Assembly: GCA_007258455.2 (NCBI GenBank)
Contig: VDFB02270651.1
Coordinates: forward strand, 695,872,197-695,936,196
Direction: 5' to 3'
Source of the DNA: Sequoia sempervirens
Lineage: Eukaryota > Streptophyta > Pinopsida > Cupressales > Cupressaceae
DNA: 64,000 nucleotides
Positions 60,165-64,000 of this stretch are shown piece after piece. Both the position numbers and the translations under genes were made by a program. Each line of letters begins with the position of its first letter. The stretch's first letter is position 1. The notes under the pieces were generated by a model, which saw nothing but the letters and a program-made list of their open reading frames with translations, was not told the origin of the DNA and searched no databases.

Positions 60165-60840
60165 TAGGATAACTATGTTTTTCATTCATCTCATTGCTGT
60201 GGTGTGTATGATGCTTATTTTTAGTTTAATTCAAGGGATTAATTAAAATTCTCAAATGGGATTATAGGTGATATGTTTTGTATAAGGATTTGATAAGTAG
60301 TATTGCCAATATATTGATGAGATTGCAATGTAATGTTATCAGGGATTGTATATGTTATTTGTTAAATATGTCATAAACCCTTGAATACTTATGAATTTCC
60401 CTCCCACAATGGATATATGGCACTGATCTAAGTTGTATGATTCAATATTTGTTCATCTTTACCTAGAACTTGCTAAAAAATGAAAATGAATGACCTATTT
60501 TATCTTGGGATTGTGTTGTAGTTATCTCATGCTCCAAATAGTTGATAATGTCGATGAATAGATAATTATATTTGATATTATCCTATTATGTGGAGCTATT
60601 AAATGAGATTATATGTTATTGTTAATGTTCTTTATGATATTGGTGCAGAGGTTGTAAACACATTAAGGGATCACCCTAAACACATTAAGGGATCACCCTC
60701 TCGGGTCTTGCAGATCCTGAAGTGTAGGAGGTTTTTAAAGTCCTCGTCGGTTGGTCGGGTCCTTCCAAGCTTCCCTTGATTGGGATTGGAATTCCATAGG
60801 TATATTAGAACCAGCTTGGTTGTTGTAAACAAACCAGCAC
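60165..60840 (+). repeat. Right inverted repeat of the 5.6-kb unit (family C direct)
   Basis: Pairs with 55253-55915 and is followed by pyrimidine-rich satellite (CACTTCCCTCTGCC). It has a short internal duplication at about 60652-60697 (AAACACATTAAGGGATCACC twice). Family C-like sequence also precedes it from about 59835 (CCAATTGGCTGGTGACA). Confidence 0.85.
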
Positions 60841-61738
60841 TTCCCTCTGCCTTAACCGAAATCCCAAACCCTTAACCCTAGAGCCTTAAACCCTTAAACC
60901 ATCTACCCTCTACCCTTAACCCCCTCCTCTATCTCTCTTCTCCTCTCTCTCTCTCAAGTCTCTCCATCCTACCCCTCTCCCTCTCTTAGGTCTCTCAATC
61001 CTTAGCCCTCCTTCCTTTATCTCTCTCTTTCAAGTCTCTCCCTCCTAACACCACTCCCTCTCTTAGGCATCTCTCTCTCACTCACTCACTTTATCTCAAG
61101 TCTCTCCCTCCTACCCCTTCTCCCTCTCTTAGGTCTTTATCTCACTCACTCACTACCTCTATCTCTCTCCCCTCCACCAAACCTAAACCATCAAGCCATC
61201 TACCCTCTACCCTTAACCCTCCCTCCCTCTATCTCTCTCCCTCCCTCCCTCTCTCTCTCAGAGTATCTTCAATATCCACCCCATCTCCCTCTCTTAGGTT
61301 CTCTCTCGTTCACTCCTCCCTCTATCTCTCCCCTTAACCCTAAACCTAAACTCTAAAACCTTAACATAAACCCTCTACCCTCTACCCTTAACCCTCTCGT
61401 GCTCTATCTCTCTCCAACTCCTCCCTCTCTCTCCTTTGAATCCCTCTATGTCTCTCCCTCTACCCTCTACCCTCTCTCTCTCTCTCAAGTCTCTCCCTCC
61501 TATGCCCTCTCCCTCTCTCAGGTCTCTCTTCCCTCTACCCTTAACCCTAACACTTAAAACATTAACCCTTAAACTCTAAACCCTTAAACCCTCTACCCTC
61601 TCTCTCTCCCAGTACTCCCTCCCTCCCTCCCTCTTTATCAAGTCTCATCCTCCTACTATCTCTCCTCTTAGGTATCTCTATCTCACTCACTCCTATCTTT
61701 GTTCCCTCTCCCCTTAACCCTCTATCTCTCTCCCCTCT
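60841..61738 (-). repeat. CT-rich satellite, inverted relative to blocks 1 and 2
   Basis: The same satellite on the opposite strand: CCCTCTACCCTTAACCCTCC, TCTCTCTCAAGTCTCTCCC and CCCTTAAACCCTAAACC. About 0.9 kb, shorter than its partner block 2. Confidence 0.9.
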
Positions 61739-62268
61739 ACCTATTGGTTATTTTTACTGTAACCAGGGTCTTCTAATTTACCTATGGAATTTCCAATTCC
61801 AATCAAGGGAAGCTCGAAGGACTTGGACAAATTGACAAGGATTTTAAAGACCTCCTACACTTTGGGCTGTGTAAGACCTGGGAGGGTGATCCCTTAATGC
61901 ATTTACAACCTCTGCACCATTATCGTAAACAACATTAACAACAACAGCTAATCTCATTTAATAGCTCAACATAATAGCATGATACTGAATATAATTGGTT
62001 GTGCATCAGTAATATCAACTATTTTGAGCATGAGATAACTACAACACATTCCATAGTGTAAAATAGTCATTGATTTGTAATTTGATAATTTTTAGTAACT
62101 ATCAAATCCTTACATAGAACATATCCACCTACAATGCCCATTTAAGATGTTTTGAATGCTTTTTGATACCAAAAGCAGAAGAATAGTTGCTTTATTTTGA
62201 TCAAACCATGACAGTAGATTTCATGGCTGCCATTAAAGCTTACTCGTGCATTACACAAATGGATCTAA

Positions 62269-62638
62269 TTGCATTTGATGCAGATTCAAATATTAGCCAT
62301 CAATCCTTCAACTTGGTCAGATCATCAAACCATTGCCTTCAAAGCAAACCAACATAGTTTCCATTGTGGCAATAAGGGGCCCACCATACTACTCGTTTCC
62401 AAGGAGATCCATGCGGTGTCTGCCCGTGATATCACAATCAATAAAGAACTCACAAATTTTGATCACGCAATGGTGGGAAACCATGGATCTCAACCATCAA
62501 CAATCATGTTCGTTCAACACAATCCCCAACCTTGTTATTAACCATCGAGGATCTTTCTATCGATATTATAACATCTCTGTTGATTTAAAACATGTGTATC
62601 TTATAACTACTTTAGTAACCCATGACATAATGTATTAA
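62269..62638 (+). other. Open frame matching the 51469-51741 ORF
   Basis: Frame at 62333-62638 encodes IRGPPYYSFPRRSMRCLPVI, TMDLNHQQSCSFN, YNISVDLKHVYLITTLVTHD. It is the right-arm counterpart of the minus-strand ORF at 51469. No domain recognised. Confidence 0.25.
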
Positions 62639-62828
62639 AGACACATCAAAGTATTTATCATTCCTTTGGCTTCACTAGATGTGGCATGTGGTACTCATTT
62701 TTTATATTGTGAACAACAAAGACAGTGTGGTGGGGTCATCGTGGGATGGTGGGGAATGACTGAGATCACACAATGATTGATCTACGACCATGTGAACTTG
62801 TCCCTCTACAAAATAAAAACATTTATTA

Positions 62829-63815
62829 GGGGAGAGGTCCCAGTAGTTGTGTGGGGTCCAATAGTCACACACTCAATCGTGATGATAATACCTAGTCTTA
62901 CCACATATTTATACTATATATTGTAAATAAACAATCCAAATGTAAATAAAGAAAAAGCCAAATGTTGATAAAAAATGGACCCATACTTGAACACATGAGA
63001 ACCTCTAAATGTTATATGAAAAAAACATAAATACATTCATGAAGAAATGAAATAAGTATTTTTTTGTGTTAAATAAAATATCATAACTCTCCACTATAAG
63101 TATATTATTTAAAAAATAAAATGCTCATTTAATAAAATAAGACACTCATTTAAACAAGTATTGTTATCATAGTGAAAAAATATTTTTCTTATGTGTACAA
63201 CAATTGGGGTAGCAATGTACAAGCATTGGATAATGTTATATTAATAGTTTGTCCTATCACAAATATAAAAAGGCGAGCACAATAAATAACATGTATTTTC
63301 CCACTAAATGTGAAGAATTTTCAAAAAGTTTTAGTGTTCAACTATTGGTCCATTTTTTTTCAATATAAGTTGTATTTTAAATAATTATGTGTTGTTTTTA
63401 TAACAACAAATAGATTTTTTGTGTTCAACTATTAGTCCATATGTGTTGAATATAAAAGGTAGAGATATCAAAGATTTATGGTTATCAATAAGTATTTTGT
63501 CCACTTAGGTTGTATATTAATTTTAATTTAAATAAAAATATGATATTCTACAAGCAACAAATGATGTTTTTTTGTTCAACTATTGGGGGTTCCATGATTA
63601 AGTTTTGGTCGAACCTTTAAAAAGTTAAATTTTAGACACTTCTCAAAAGATTTCCAATGTGGCGAGTTGCATGATGAGTCGCATGTCCAAACCTTAGTTA
63701 TAGATAAATATTAGACCAGTCTACATTTCAAAAAAAAAATGAAGGTTATATGATATTCTAGTCAATTGCTACATGCTGAGAAAGTTAGCCTGCATGACTA
63801 CTAGGCCCTCTCCCC
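62829..63815. mobile_element. MITE-B (987 bp), right arm copy
   Basis: Inverted counterpart of 50293-51278, with ends GGGGAGAGGTCCCAGTAGT and ACTACTAGGCCCTCTCCCC and TA on both flanks. It sits at the same site within the shared insertion, so it was present before the arms were duplicated. Confidence 0.75.
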
Positions 63816-64000
63816 TAAAGGAATAAGGGGACATCACTAGGCCGATGATAAACAATGACATAAGTTGTTTTAACAAGGGAACACAGGAAAAATAAAGTCA
63901 GGCGAAGGAAATAAAATGATAAAACAAAAGGGGGCCTAGCCTAGACAAAGCAATGGGGCTTAAGTCATTTTAAAACCTTTCCAAAAAGTAACAGCCAAAT

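Larger units (their letters stand above)
61739..64000 (-). repeat. Right outer arm of the palindrome (family C copy reversed plus shared insertion)
   Basis: 61739-62165 is the reverse complement of about 51946-52555. 62166-63980 is the reverse complement of the 1.8-kb insertion at 50110-51945. The last bases (TTTCCAAAAAGTAACAGCC) re-enter family C as at 50090-50110, so the arm continues past the window end. Confidence 0.88.

Overview
The window looks like nuclear DNA of a seed plant. It is AT-rich, very poor in genes, and packed with nested LTR retrotransposons, small DNA transposons and telomere-motif satellite. The large nested Ty3/gypsy elements, interstitial TTTAGGG motifs and heavily decayed transposon ORFs would suit a large gymnosperm genome such as a conifer, but that placement is an inference. 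Two runs of N (1377-1476 and 47805-47824) are assembly gaps. I found no rRNA, tRNA or CRISPR.

Layout. 1-1376 is an apparently exact second copy of 14706-16081 and is cut by a gap. 2990-3610 (minus) is the only intact host-like gene, an AP2/ERF transcription factor with a TATA box that fixes its start. 7226-9602 is a complete 2.4-kb non-coding copia-type LTR element with PBS, PPT and a perfect 5-bp target duplication. 9714-24853 is a large non-autonomous gypsy element. Its 5' LTR is split by a nearly complete, decayed chromovirus on the minus strand (11017-19501), which itself carries three copies of a ~790-bp inverted-repeat element. 25364-30640 is the start of another gypsy element (long LTR, iMet-type PBS, gag, protease remnant).

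31830-34140 holds a minus-strand PPT facing a plus-strand plant-mobile-domain ORF, the arrangement expected of an antisense extra ORF in a Tat-type element. 35080 has a CACTA-like terminus. 38498-41794 (minus) is a multi-exon decayed gene with an N-terminal SET domain and downstream transposon-like exons, including three tandem copies of one small exon.

43560-64000 is built from one repeat family ('family C'), AG/CT-rich satellite with TTTAGGG-like motifs, and a long-inverted-repeat unit (55253-60840) that encodes a large unrecognised protein in broken frames. The outer parts (50-55.9 kb and 60.2-64 kb) form a huge imperfect palindrome. Both arms carry the same ~990-bp TA-flanked transposon.

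The best candidates for undescribed biology are the SET-domain transposon-associated gene, the long-TIR element with its large unknown ORF, a recurring covarying hairpin motif inside LTRs, and the satellite whose strand orientation flips around the palindrome. In-frame stops in these ORFs are mostly at glutamine or arginine codons (CAG, CAA or CGA to a stop), the pattern expected from C-to-T decay of methylated transposons.
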